This document shows, piece by piece, positions 1 through 12,101 of a stretch of 64,000 bases of DNA. The stretch is from Kalaharituber pfeilii (Eukaryota > Ascomycota > Pezizomycetes > Pezizales > Pezizaceae), in NCBI GenBank assembly GCA_015179045.1, contig WHUZ01000083.1, forward strand, positions 186,001-250,000, read 5' to 3'. Positions within the stretch are counted from its first letter, which is position 1. Each line of letters starts with the position of its first letter. The position numbers were made by a program, and so were the translations under genes. The notes under the pieces were generated by a model. It did no database searches and was not told where the DNA came from. It worked only from the letters and a program-made list of their open reading frames with translations.

Positions 1-3000
1 GTTGTAGTCAATTATATAGTCAACTGACAAGGGGAGCAATAACAGTGTTTCTATTGATAGTCTCTTTACAAAACAGTGCAGCTGTGTGCTAGAAAAATCT
101 TTTTGATGACGGGTCAATTTTGCTATAGAAAAGAATATTGAGCCAATCCTACTTCATATTTTTAATATTTTTTTTAATAGTGTTGTGAGCTCTGTAGAAA
201 GTGTTTTATTCATGGAATGCAATTTTAAGCTTCAAATTGGCAATTTTGTTAAGATCTTGGTGTTTGTAATTTCTTCTATGCAGCTCTATAGTTCCAACTT
301 CTGTTCTACTGTTCTGCAACTGGGACTATGAAGTTTAAGGTATTATTTCCTATATAAAAAATCCTTATTGCCACTCTCATTTATTTGATAACTTCATAAA
401 GGTAGCAGGATTTTGTATGTGGTGCCTAATGGCCAAGATAATATGTTTTAATGTTAGACTAAGTTAATCGAGTCTTTTGTCACTGAAATATTCTTCCTCT
501 TTGGACCCTATCGCTCACAGCGCCCAGATCGCAATCACCAAGACTTTTGCTTAATCACTTTACCTAGCTATCCCTTATGATAGCAGCGCGAAATTCAAAA
601 TCTAATGCCAACGGAAAGTGTCCGTGTATTCCATTGCAAACTGGCATAGTGATCTGCCTCTACTTAGTCTTGGGGACCTGAAAATGGCAACTAAGTTCTC
701 AATCTAGGTAGCTGAGCCCACATCTCAGCAGTCACTATACCATTTCAGTGGTGGTGGGCACTGACATTTTGACGTTCCGTTAGCCCAATCCTGGTGGAAT
801 TAGATCTTTTGCAATTAGCTAAACTGGGTGAAGACCTCAATCATAAGACTTCTTCTGTACCTACTGTGTATTATAGTGGTATTATTGAAGTATTCTCAAT
901 CACTTGAATTCAATGTTTGAAGTTCTGTAATATCTTGGGAGATTAAGAAGAGAATACCCACTGGAATACCAGTCTCCAGGCATATTGTATCTCTCAATTG
1001 GCTTACTAAGTTCTTTACCCTCCTGACAGGTATCCCTGCAAAATTTGTTATACCGGATGCTAGGTTAAACCGGGCAGAAAGTGTTGGATTTTGGTCGTTC
1101 GTATAGCAAGGTACAACTGTAGTTAATACAGGTGATTGGATATGTGCGTTTTATTCCCCCCGCCCGGCACTTTCAAAATATTGAGTTGGCAAATTTCGGA
1201 AAGCAGATTGCAGTTTGGGGAAAACCTGGGACTGGGGCTTTGTTTGGTCTTGGAGAGCCCAAGGATGCTGAGAGTTCGAGGGAAATCCACGTTCCTCATT
1301 GCTCACGTGCACGTGTTCCTGCTGAACTTGAAAATTAGGCAACCTTAATGTGATTTTTGAGTCTACGTTATGCAGATCGAATGATTGCGTCCTAACAAGT
1401 CCCCTATACAGTACGTTCCCCGCATATCCACGGCATTCCTGAACTCCAGATTCGCGTTTACGGTCGCTTCGAGCAAGAAAGCCAGGCGCAGTAACTGCAA
1501 GCGTCAGTTGTGGATGAAGTAGAGAACATCAAATAGTATGCGTACTAGTACTCCAGGTGACCTCATTCTACGCACACGTGATCTAGCATCTGTGCACAGG
1601 AGACATACTGAACTTGATTTAATTTGAGCCGGTAACATGAAGAGTCAACTACATCAGACTTGGAAGATTGGCCACCCTCATCAATTGCCAAAACCTCAGT
1701 TCAGACGTTAATTTTTGACACGATTTGTTGACAGGGCTGGAGGACTATGAGTACATATACGTACCGTGCAGACAGGGGGGCATCGGTAGTTGCCGAAATG
1801 TCTATGATACCGCGGGAAAAAGCACCACAAGTTCCGTGCATTCGGTACGTAATTAACTCTGGGGTGTTGGAGAAATTGGTTCATTGAGTTAAGCCACCAC
1901 TCACAGCATATGTAGAACCAGTGCCACGAGCTTGCAGCTATGAACATTACCCAGCAGAGTGGTGGCCTCAATAATCAGCCTTTCGACCCCTGCACCTGAC
2001 TCAATATCATATTTTCCTTAAAGCGCTTCAATATGCACATGGACCCACAACCCCTGCACCCTCGCGGCACTAAGGAAATACTCAGCCTTGACCCGCTTGC
2101 GTCGTTTAGGCACCTAGATGGCAACCGCGCCCTCCAATCAGAGTGTGTATAGTCTGCGGTTACTCGTGAACGCTATAGCGGCTGTGCCTGAGTACTCCAC
2201 TCTAGACAACACATGCAGTGCAGCATGCAAATGCGCGGTCCTATTGTCGGAAATCATGAACCTCCTGCAATCATTGCAATCTAGTGAACTCATTCCCTGA
2301 TGGTTGGACAACGTCCCGATGCAGGGACACCTCAATACAAAAGACGGAGCCCTAAATTTAGGTCCCCTCTTTTCTCGACATTGTGCTCTTACATACACAC
2401 TTGAATGGTTGTAGACAGTAAATTGTTCAAACGGTCCATTTCGGTACTTGTTTTCAATTCCCGAGGACTTCAATATGCGTGAGACAGAAGGAACTTCGAA
2501 CAGAGATTGGCTATAGGGAAATACCAAAGGATGTAAAGATAGCGTTCAGAAAATGTTTTATATCAACCTTTAAGAGTGACAAGTTTGGGAATGCAGCGGA
2601 AGCTGAGTTTCGCTTGAGAATGGAAGGCAACAATTGGGACACATGGTGGTGATGCAATTATGGATGCACTTTTATACCAAGGAGAACGGTCATACCGTAG
2701 GTGAGATGTGGTTTCATACAAATGGTTGTATACACTTGACCCAGCGAGGTTTTAGGGATCAGTGAGTTATTTTCAATATTCTTAGGGATGTCCAGATTAA
2801 CTTTTTTGTTCGGGTTACAAGCCGACCATAGACGCATTGAACGCACATGCAGCAGTAGCCGCATCGAATGGTAAAACTGGTAGTGCCGGGTTTTATGACA
2901 AATTTGCCGAGTTTCTCAAGATTTTGGAGGAGAAAGACTACGAGGAGAAGTTTTATGAGGACTCGGGGGATTTGGAGCTGAACCATGTTTATTGGAATTT

Positions 3001-4189
3001 TTTTAATGCGTACGTGAGGAATATCCAAGAATGATGATGCGCAATAGAGGTTTCTTAAGGTCTATTTAGGAGTTAGGTAGGCAATTGATAAAATGGTTTT
3101 TCTGCTTTTTTTTATGAGGGACAAATATGTGGGCACAGCAGGATGAAGGTTTTGACAGGGAATTTCCATACAAAGATACTCCAGAAAAGAGAATGTACCG
3201 CTTCCCCTCCACATGCCTTACAATAGATGTGGCAGTGCATTTCCCTGCACCGATGGAGGCCCGCAGAAGAACTAATGCTATGCCTGCAACCGTTCTCGGG
3301 AAAGGGAATACCGGACGCGCACTGGAAAAGCTTGAAAATGGCATTATATCGTAATATAACCATATTCTCGATTACATACTACTATTTTGTTGAGAGGCGC
3401 AGTTTATTATGCGAAGGGGGGTCTCGAATTCAATATGCGGCCTCATGTATCTGACTATTACCCATCTTGCCCTGTACCGGTGTATTACTGATTCAAGAGG
3501 TAAGAATCAAGTAGTTAAGAATATATTCTAGGGGGAGGTTGAGGCTAACTTAATGGCAATACCGAGTGTGCGGTGTATATGTAAAAGCGGCTATCTGGAG
3601 GGGCTGTTGGAGATGGTGAGGAGGAGGGAAGGTGCTGGGGGGTTCAAGAGGCCGTGGAGTTGCCTACTTTTCCAAATTACCTGCAAGTGGTATGAGGTTG
3701 GTTCGTGACAGACTAGTGCCATGAGAGGTGTAGAAAAGGATCGTTTTAAAAGTCAAGCGATCTGTACTGTCGACATGTAATACCGCAAACCTGTATTCTC
3801 TATTCTGTACTCTCCATTATGCACTCTCAATTCGGTTCCAGTTGTCAACTTATAGTTCACTCCGTTGCAACTTAAAAAATTGTTCACTGCGTTGCCAGTA
3901 GGCAATACCTGGCCTAAATTCTCGTAATTGATTCTTCTATTCCAAAATCTTCCATTCCAAAAAAAAAAAAAAAAAAAAAAAAAGAAAAAAGAAAAAAAAA
4001 ATTAAATTCATAGCAGTGTTCTACCAAATATCGAAAACAATAATGGAGCCCAATACGCCCATGAAATGACTTCTCAAGAGACCAAAAAAGAAAAGACTCA
4101 AATGTTGGCTAATCCCCCATACGAAAGATTCCGGATTACAAATAAAATAAAAAAAATATGCAGCATAAAGCGTGAAATCGTAGCCTTTA
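1..4189. other. Unassigned stretch, no recognisable gene
   Basis: I recognise no gene or transposon here. Open frames are short and mutually overlapping. The most protein-like is 2837-3034 (+), 65 codons, acidic and aromatic (GFYDKFAEFLKILEEKDYEE), which could be an exon of something unrecognised. An A-rich tract at about 3959-4001 could be the tail of an old retroposon or simple sequence. Confidence 0.5.
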
Positions 4190-5978
4190 TTAACTACTAG
4201 AATTCAGCTGTAGATACGAGGCTATCGTCTGTAGTACACTCAAGATCAACCCCAGCACTGTCATCACGAAAACAACAACTGCAATCATAAACGTGTAGTA
4301 CTGTAGCTGGTCTCTCGAATCCTTCAATAGCTCCCTCCATGAGGTGGGTTTCATTTCATTCAAGTACCTTTCCAATACCAGCAGGCGCTGACCAAAGTAT
4401 GGGAAATGTGAGAGTTTGTATATGCCTCTCACCCGACCCCGCATGCCTTGAATTACATTTAACATCCTTGTGGTGTTAGTTTCAGGTATGTTTCCCCAGT
4501 CGGCCATGTTTGGATTCATCAGTGGATCCTCGGCTGTCCATATCTCCCCGATCATTCGCCTCCTCATGCGTAGGGAAGGTGTTATAGGTTTGAGATCCTT
4601 CTGGCTGGCTTGAAATTTGTTGAAGATACGTCTAGATGCCGAATTGCTATTGAAGAGAAATGCGAAAGTCCGGGCGATTTCATCTGTGAGACCAAGTGGG
4701 AAGGGCAAGCTGCGAAGGTTAGTATTATAATTCAATCCAATTCTGGAAGCTATAAAGCAACAATAGATTCTAACTTACAATGGCGTCGTGTTACGGTACT
4801 GATTGTTATTCCAGGTAACCCCGGGTACCATGAACAGGAACAGAGTTTTTGTGCGCTTGTCAAAGTGGAGATGGTTCCCTATATATGCCGTGCTAACTAA
4901 TTGGATACCTGCCAGGTTCACCAGACGTTCACCATTGAAGACGGTCTTATTTAAGACATGTTGATCCGTTTCTTCGCCAGTTTGTTGGATAGCTGGGAAT
5001 ATCCTACACTTGTCCACAAGATAAGGGATTGCTAGATGTTGGTACTCCTTTGGTTCATCACATGTCAAACGACTGAAATGAAGGTCAGAAAACAGCCATG
5101 TTCCCAAAAACAACACGACTTGCTCTGGATTAAATTCAGGATGCTGATTGCAGTATTCAGCCACCGTTTTATCGCTAAATGACCGTGCCCTATTTCCAAA
5201 AAATTCAACAATTGTAAGAAAATCCTCGAGTTTTTCCTCAAATGGATATAACTTTTCAGATTTTGCAGAGCTGCTGATTTGCACTGGCCCATTACTGTTG
5301 GTAGCTTGTTGACTCGAGTTACGGTTGTTTTGACTATCTTTCTGATTTGCACTTCCTAAAAGAAAAATAAACGAAAAAAGAATAATTAACCTAAGGCCAG
5401 CATGGAGAAATTGTGCACGTGTCCAAAGACATACCTGGAGATGACTTTTGCGAGCTGTTGTCTGGTACAGGTGAGACCGAACTCGGTGTAGATGATGATG
5501 GTGAGATTGACGATGCATAAGTAGAGCTGGTATTGTTATTTTCTAAGCGCGGATCTGGTATTGAATGCGAGGTTGGCCGAGGTGGAATTGGAGGTGCCAC
5601 TCGCGTTGATAGTTGCTGTGTTGGATCGGGTGCCGCACTGGATTGTCCCTCACAGTTGGAATCCACAGGAGTTGGTGAGGGAAATGAGGTATTCCCTACT
5701 AAATCTTGCCGGCTTGACGTCGGCTCACTCCCCTTGTTGTTTACTTTTGGTCGTTTATGCGGAAGATATTGCCCGGTGGATAGCCGATTTTGGATATATC
5801 GACAATAACGCGCGGCAATTTGTCGCTTACTTACTGGATCCTTTGCAAAGGTTTCCGCAACTGAGGGTAAGCAAATGCTGATGATTCGATCCTGTTGTTC
5901 TTGTGACAGTAGAATATCTCCAGAATCGTCATGGAGGTAAGCCTCTTCTCTGAGTGTGAGTTCCACGTAGCCTGCCAT
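4190..5978 (-). CDS. Three-exon gene, unrecognised protein with C-terminal membrane helix
   Basis: Function unknown. Exons on the minus strand are 5978-5435, 5355-4779 and 4709-4190. The introns are 5434-5356 (GTATGT to TTTTAG, 79 bp) and 4778-4710 (GTAAGT, branch-like ATACTAAC, CGCAG, 69 bp). Phases agree and the spliced frame is 547 codons (546 aa). The N-terminal 75 residues form a conserved block (DRIISICLPSVAETFAKD), followed by a Ser/Pro/Thr-rich linker of about 100 residues, then a globular region (FLTIVEFFGNRARSFSDK, LFLGTWLFSDLHFSRL). Near the end, FPYFGQRLLVLERYL precedes QYYTFMIAVVVFVMTVLGLI, a single transmembrane helix close to the C-terminus. The ATG at 5978 was chosen because it matches the paralog at 9382 in alignment; longer frames start at non-ATG codons. 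A decayed paralog lies immediately upstream. It is probably membrane-anchored with the bulk of the protein on one side; no enzyme motif is visible. Confidence 0.75.
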
Positions 5979-6015
5979 CTGGGCTGGTATCAAGAATGTA
6001 CCGACTCCTATACAG

Positions 6016-6039
6016 TGGGATTTTCAGGGCTTTTAGAGA
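6016..6039 (-). promoter_or_regulatory. Conserved upstream block of the 4190-5978 gene
   Basis: Read on the minus strand, AAAGCCCTGAAAATCCC lies about 40-60 bp before the ATG. The paralog has AAAGCCCTATAAATCC at the equivalent place, where it is a good TATA box. This suggests a shared core promoter that has degraded in this copy. Confidence 0.4.
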
Positions 6040-6050
6040 ACCTGCAGCAA

Positions 6051-7882
6051 CTTACCACATGTGAGCTGGCAGGGATCATCGTCAAAATGCTTCCACCTTG
6101 CAGGGTCAGATTCCCTACATATGCTACCACGTTTCTCATACTCAACACATGCGCCACAATTAAAGTACAATGATCTGCTATTGTATGCTCAATTTGGTTA
6201 GTATGACAAACTACATTGTTCCTGCAAGAGGATCCCGTTCCTTGGTTCAGGTCATCGCAGATGGGAGGGCACTCCAATTCTGCTTCCAAACTGTTCGTTC
6301 ATTATAACAGGTGATAATTGTGTGGAGAACGACATATTGCAGGGCATTAAAAATCGGCACAGGTCTGAATATGTCACAACCATTTCGCAGTAGCATAGAA
6401 AATGTCCTCCAGAAATCTTTGTTCGATTTAGAGCTTCTCTGATTTATTTATGTATTTGTTCATTTCATTTATTTTTCGGAGTGTGCACAATCAATAGGAA
6501 TATTCCCTGGCGGCTGCTCGCGGTCAAGGTTCACGGAGAATTGACACAGCCATAGTATTGCGCCCAAGTAGATGCAGTTTGATAATCGTGTTTGACCAGG
6601 ATTATCGTTGAGACGTGGCGATGCTTAAGAGTTCTCAAGCGGCCCAACATCTGACAGCGAGTGGTTTACTTTGACGTATGGTGCATTGAACAGGTAGAAA
6701 TCAGTCATCCCTCCAGTACGTGTGTTTGAGAATCAGATTCAGGTTGCTGAAGATATGTCATTTACGATATGGGTATACTCAAAATCCCTGTACCTTCGTC
6801 TTCAACCAGCTTGATCCCAAAGAATAAAGGTAAATTGAATGAATTGCTCTGACTGAATTGGTTACTCCTCTCTCAGAATAAGATATTCAAAGTGAAGGGA
6901 ATCCAGGATATTTAAGTGCCACGCGACCCAACGAAGTCGTCCGCAGTCTTAATTAAGACCGTAAATGATGACACAAAACCCACAAGGTTATTCAGATTAG
7001 AAATATCTGATCGAATATGCTTTCGCTGGATGCCATTCGCATTCGGTGCTAGCCTCAGTACGGTACCCGCCGAATATGAGTGGATATGGGGACCGAGTAT
7101 AGGTATTGGAGATATAGTTCACAATCTGCAACTATTTTGGGTGTCATATGAGGCTGATGTGGTTAGGTGCAGCAGCGGGACTCAGGATGTCATGCGAGAA
7201 GACTTTGCTTATAAATCTCCTCCTGAGGCACTGGTAAAACGAAACCTAATCGAATAGCAGTATCTGGGTGTTTGGATACGAGACCCCATATCCGCCAGAT
7301 TTGGACCGCCTACCAGCACTTCAAGTCGTCTAATTGTTTTTTTCGCATGGAGAATTTGTGAACGTGAAACTACCAGGTGGACTCAATTGTATTTTCATAT
7401 TGGCTGTATCTGATCGGATATCTCCAACGCAGTGTCTGGGCACGACAACAGGGTAAGCACAAGTATATTTCATTTGCATCGAAATAGACACGTTCCATCG
7501 ACGCTCTCCCCAACGAGTATTAGATAAAGGCTCTCAAGAAATTAGAGTGGTATGTAATCAGACTTACTACAAACTGCAGCGGAGGTGCCGTAGAGCGGTG
7601 TGAAAATGAACCACAGAAGCATCAGTGATGCCCAGAAAGGCGATATAGTCTACTTGGTATCAAGGAAATTTAAAATTTAAAGATCTGCCCATGAACAAAC
7701 TATGATAGTTTGATTGTTAGATATACTGAAGAAAAAAGGAAAAGAAGCTCTAGGAAATTTCGCGCCTCTGGGTTACTGAAAGTGAGAAAAGACAAGAAAA
7801 TAAACAAGCAACAAATTTTGGTACATAGATTTTATATACACCTGGTTTCCTCCCAGTCCTAAAATCATGAAAGTCATAGCCT
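6051..7882. other. Intergenic stretch between tandem paralogs
   Basis: Nothing recognisable. An open frame at 6916-7257 (+) lacks an ATG at its start (GTG) and matches no family I know; it includes FRWMPFAFGASLS and could be a degenerate exon. No repeat shared with the rest of the window was noticed. Confidence 0.4.
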
Positions 7883-9382
7883 TCAATATCTTCTTTTCAC
7901 ATCGAAATACAGTTGCATGAACGTAGCTGCCTTCTGCAAGAGACTCAAAATGAACCCCACCATTGTCCTCACAAAAACAACAATGGCAATCATAAATGTG
8001 TAGTACTGTAGATGGTCTCTCGGATCCCTCATCAGCTTTTCCATTATGCCGGCTTCATTTTATTCAAGTATTTTCCCAACTCCAGCAGGCACTGACCAAA
8101 GTATGGGAAAGGTGAGACTCTGTATATACGTTTCCCCCGGCCCAGCATGCTCTGGGCACCTTCTTGGTTTTGGGATCAACAAATCGGGAGCACTTGGGTC
8201 CAGAAATGGGTCTTCAGCGGTCCAACCCGCCCCCATTATTTTGTTTCCTATTGCGTCTTTTAGGGATTATATGTTTGTAACCTTCGGGCTTGCCCGGAAT
8301 TTGTTGAAAGACCTTTCTAGATGCCGGATCAATGTCGAATAGACATGCAAAAGTCCGAGCACTTTGATCCGTGAAAATTTGGTGGAATGGGAAGCTGTGA
8401 AGCATATGTACGTTAGATGTTATGCAACGGTAGGGACCGAAATCGGGCACGAAACTGGCGCTATGAACCTTGAACACAAATAAGAGATTTTGCGCGTTTT
8501 TCAAAGTACAGATGGTTCGATAGGTGTGTTGTGGAAATTAATTGAATTCCTGTCAGGTTCACCAGACGTTCGCCATTGAAGAAAGCCTTGTTCAAGATAC
8601 GTTCTTCCTCTGGTTCTTCCTTCATCAAGGGTACCGATCAGGTGTTCTCGTACCCACCAATCAGGGTGTACACCAGCAAATTCCGTAAGAGTAATTAGTG
8701 GTATATCTTGGTAAACCTTTGGATCCTCACCATCTACCAGATGAGTGTATTGGACTTGACCAAATAACCAATTTCCCAAACTGCCCAGAACTATATACGG
8801 CTTGTCTTCAGGATGCTCTTTGGAGAAATCTGCTATTAATCTTTTCCTCGCATCGACTGTCCCTTCCTTATTTCCAAAAAATTCCACAACCTTGGGAAAA
8901 TGCTCTAATTGCTGGTCAGCTGTATATGGAATTCTGAATTTTGTTGCAGGTTGTTCATCCAGATCATCGCTGTTTCGACTAAATTTCGCTACCTTTAAAA
9001 GTCAACAAATGAATACATAAATAATAAATCAGGACGAAGATGGAGAAGTTGTGAGGTGTGCTGATGACTTACCTGGTGAGTCGGAAACTGCAGGGGCTAG
9101 TGGTAGGCTCATAAGCCCCGCTGGTTCTCCATTATGTCCAGGAAATAAATATCTCCACATATCTTCATGTATTGAACCTCGAATATATCAATGATAATGC
9201 GCAGCAAGTTGCCGCACGTAAACTCGATCATTTTCAAAGGTTCTCGCGAGTGAGGGTAAGCCTAAGTTGATAATTCTATCTTCTATCTCTGTCGACAGTA
9301 CGTTCCGGAGCTGCTTTTTCCAAGTCAATCTCTCATTCAATTGCAGCGTCTCCATATGCGAAAAATCTCCCACCAGCGGCAT
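7883..9382 (-). pseudogene. Decayed paralog of the 4190-5978 membrane-helix gene
   Basis: Pieces homologous to the neighbour appear in order but in different frames. The N-terminal block begins at ATG 9382 (DRIINLGLPSLARTFENDRV; compare DRIISICLPSVAETFAKD). A central block lies at 8887-8501 (VLGSLGNWLFGQVQYTHL; compare VLFLGTWLFSDLHFSRL), then ARTFACLFDIDPASRKVF at about 8370-8290, and a C-terminal helix (LQYYTFMIAIVVFVRTMVG) ending at the stop 7883-7885. The Ser/Pro linker is mostly lost and several frameshifts separate the blocks. Introns could explain one break but not all, so I call it a pseudogene of a tandem duplication. Confidence 0.65.
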
Positions 9383-9424
9383 CTTGAAAGTGATGATTTA
9401 TCAACTCCTATGCTCTCAGCTCGG

Positions 9425-9447
9425 TGGATTTATAGGGCTTTATAAAG
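9425..9447 (-). promoter_or_regulatory. TATA box of the decayed paralog
   Basis: On the minus strand TTTATAAAGCCCTATAAATC gives two TATAAA cores about 45-60 bp before the ATG at 9382. The block is conserved with the neighbour at 6016-6039. Confidence 0.45.
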
Positions 9448-10126
9448 AGACCTGCTCATATATGGGGCAACTGCAAGCGTCGATGCTACTTCGATCTCCC
9501 ATGAATTATTGTATGTTGTAAAGTATGTTTGAGCAAGCAGCGTTTATCGCGCCACACTGGCCAATCCATGCCAATGAGGAAGTCATGCAATAATTCAGTC
9601 CTGTTTGCGAGCTGGCAGGTATCACCTTCACACGCTTTTGCATTACATAAACGCCGGAAGCACCCACTTCAAACTAGGATAGCCGCAGCATTTTCCCCTG
9701 CATCTGAGCTTTTGCCTCGTTGCAAAGCTGCGCCAGCACACACTGATAAATTCACTGCGATGTTTTCAAATTGGTTAGCATAATGGGCTGGAGCGAGAGG
9801 AAACGTCGCCACTGTGATATGCTTGAGCAACAGCTCATGCCACATTACCCTGCAATAATATTCTTAAAGGATGATGTTTTGAATAACTCATATTTGGCAA
9901 TATTGTTTTTTTTTCAGTACACGTGTGCAGTCCTGCGGGACTACTTAGCTACTCCCTACATGCCCCTCCAATTTGCCTCCCCGCCACCCCCATGCGTCCT
10001 TCACCTCCCACTCTCTAGCCCGTCAGAGCAGGGCCACTAGGATACCACCGCCTCTGCGAACTCCTTGAGCCTATCAATCTCCGCGCTGGCCACCTCTTCT
10101 TCTCAATTTGATGCCTTTCCTTCCGG
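9448..10126. other. Unassigned stretch
   Basis: No gene, RNA or mobile element recognised. It contains a short pyrimidine-rich run around 9960-10020. Confidence 0.4.
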
Positions 10127-10420
10127 CTAATCGCCGGCATCCTGCTGTCGCCGCACAGCGTGCCGCCGTTTTTTCAGCTTTCTGGTCCCTTCCCCGTTAG
10201 CAGTGTTGAACCGACGGCGTAATCCTAGCACCGACACGGAGGAATTATAGGCCGGCGGTTTGGTTGACTGTGGCGTTTTGAAAAGTTTTACTGTGGCAAT
10301 TGTGAAGGTCGCTGCGAGGGACATATAAGTCACGGGACTTGTACATACTAGAGATTACTTCTGCAATTAATTAATTCTTTCCGCTCGAAAGCGTGACTTA
10401 CTTGAAGCAGGCGCGTGAGT
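10127..10420 (-). repeat. Dispersed repeat, copy 1
   Basis: Read on the minus strand it matches 42225-42430 (+). Both contain TCACGCTTYCGAGCGGAA, then AATTAATTAAT, then CCCGTGAYTTATATG and CAGYCAAWCCGNCGGCC. The match runs about 200 bp with indels. Neither copy has a convincing reading frame or terminal structure, so the kind of element is unknown. Confidence 0.55.
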
Positions 10421-11568
10421 CCCCTCAACTCCTTGTTACCAAGGCTCGGGCTCTCCACTGCCTTGAACCTCACCATTCAGCTGCCTGTTATTATCCCTCC
10501 CGTTCTGTCTTATCTCGCCCTCTAAAACCCTCCCCTGCTATATACTTACTTCGCTATATGTAATGAGATGATAGCAAGGGCTGCCTGCCTAATTCTCCAT
10601 TGTCCTAAAACGTCGAATTATCGCCACAAAATTGGACGCAATTTGGCGATAACAGAAAAACAGTGCTGCGTGTAAATACCTTAATTGATCAGCTGAAATA
10701 TTGCAGTAGGAGTGCCATCCAGACTAACAGTAATCCAAATAAGGTGAGGTGCTTCAAGCCCATTTAGAGTATGCTGAATCAGCGACAACATGCCTCTACG
10801 ACTCATTATTGAGAAATTCTTGGATCATTGTGGGGGTTAGAAGTTATACCTCGTCCGATACTCCGCAATTATCTCAGTTGACTTGAGTTATATTAGAGTT
10901 CTTGATATCAAATGGCAAGCTCTGAGTGTCCCAGCAGATGATATTCCCATGCCTGAATTGTGACTCCCTCCTAACAATGGATTTTTCAAATCTAAGGAAG
11001 TGCAAGTCATGATCAGTGGCATTGCTTGAGAGTTAGAGAACCTCTGTTGAGTATTTTTCTGTATTGAAATTAAAGCTCTTTGATCGACACTTACTTCCAG
11101 GTTCTTCACGTTTATTGGGTATTCAACGTATGAGTTCATTGGAAAGGTTTGTGGACTGGGTTGAGATTCTGATGAAACTCCATTATTATGACTTTAATAC
11201 AAGCTCTCACAACTCTAATAAAATACAGCCTCAATGTTTCAAAAAGCAGTAAGTATCCGGGCTTACGCCTATGCAATGTAGCAGATGTAACAACACTAGT
11301 AACCTTATACTACTCAATGGTGGGGAAGGGGGACCATATCAGCGGCAGCCGACTTGATATATAACGATAGCACTATTCAGGTTTCGAAGGGTCATAAACC
11401 AGAACTGCGGATGGATCAAATAGGTTTAACAATTAGTATGATCTTAAATACACTTTTTGACATGCTGTTGCTGTACCGGCAAAGCGCGGCATCTTTAAAC
11501 TGGGCACGAAACTAGCTCGAGACTGTATCTTGCGGACTGGAACAATTTAGTACTTCACAGAAGAAGTA
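10421..11568. other. Unassigned stretch
   Basis: Only short open frames of under 90 codons with no recognisable similarity. No repeat from the gene cluster was seen before about 11.57 kb. Confidence 0.4.
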
Positions 11569-11815
11569 CTAAAAGTACGAGAGCACTATGAATATCCATA
11601 TTTTGAATATCTGTATTGAAGCAAAAACAAAAATACAATAAACAACCGAAGAAAACAAAAAAAACAAAAACAAAAACTCAAAAAAACGAACACCAGAAAC
11701 CAAAAAGCAATAACCAAAAAAGCCCCAAAACAGGATCCTTTTGAGACCGCAATTATCGAAGTCTCTTAAAAACATTACCGTCCTCCTACGTCTCCAAACC
11801 TCCCATTCTCCTGGC
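11569..11815 (-). repeat. T-rich downstream block of family 1 gene copy A
   Basis: In the orientation of the gene at 12102-13559 this is a long run of T with scattered G (for example TTTGTTTTTGTTTTTTTTG), followed by GCTTCAATACAGATATTC. Each family 1 gene has a similar T-rich block 0.3-0.7 kb after its stop, followed by a GTTTCAATAGA-like motif. It may be 3' UTR or a transcription-end region. Confidence 0.45.
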
Positions 11816-12079
11816 ATATCAAGTTGGTATTCTGGCCAGCACCGTCAGTACCTTCAACATGACCATAAGCCAGGGTAAAGGGATGACATTACTCACCTAG
11901 AATCCCCTCAGTTCCCGAAAGCTAGGAAAACCCTACTTGTCTACATTATTTTTTCGGTACAACGGTGACCCTAATTAGGGTCATTACCGCCCCGCGTGGT
12001 ACCGGCTTTGCAAACAAAGGTTATTTGGCAGCATCCTAGCTTTTTACAGCACGAGGGAATGGCAGGGCGGCGGGATACA

Positions 12080-12101
12080 TGCTTACCTAGACGGCATCCA
12101 G
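12080..12101 (-). promoter_or_regulatory. Possible splice donor just after the stop of copy A
   Basis: On the minus strand GTAAGCATGTAT begins at 12086, 16 bases after the stop codon. Other family 1 copies have GTATGATGTA at the same place. This may be the donor of a 3' UTR intron. No transcript evidence is available. Confidence 0.3.
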
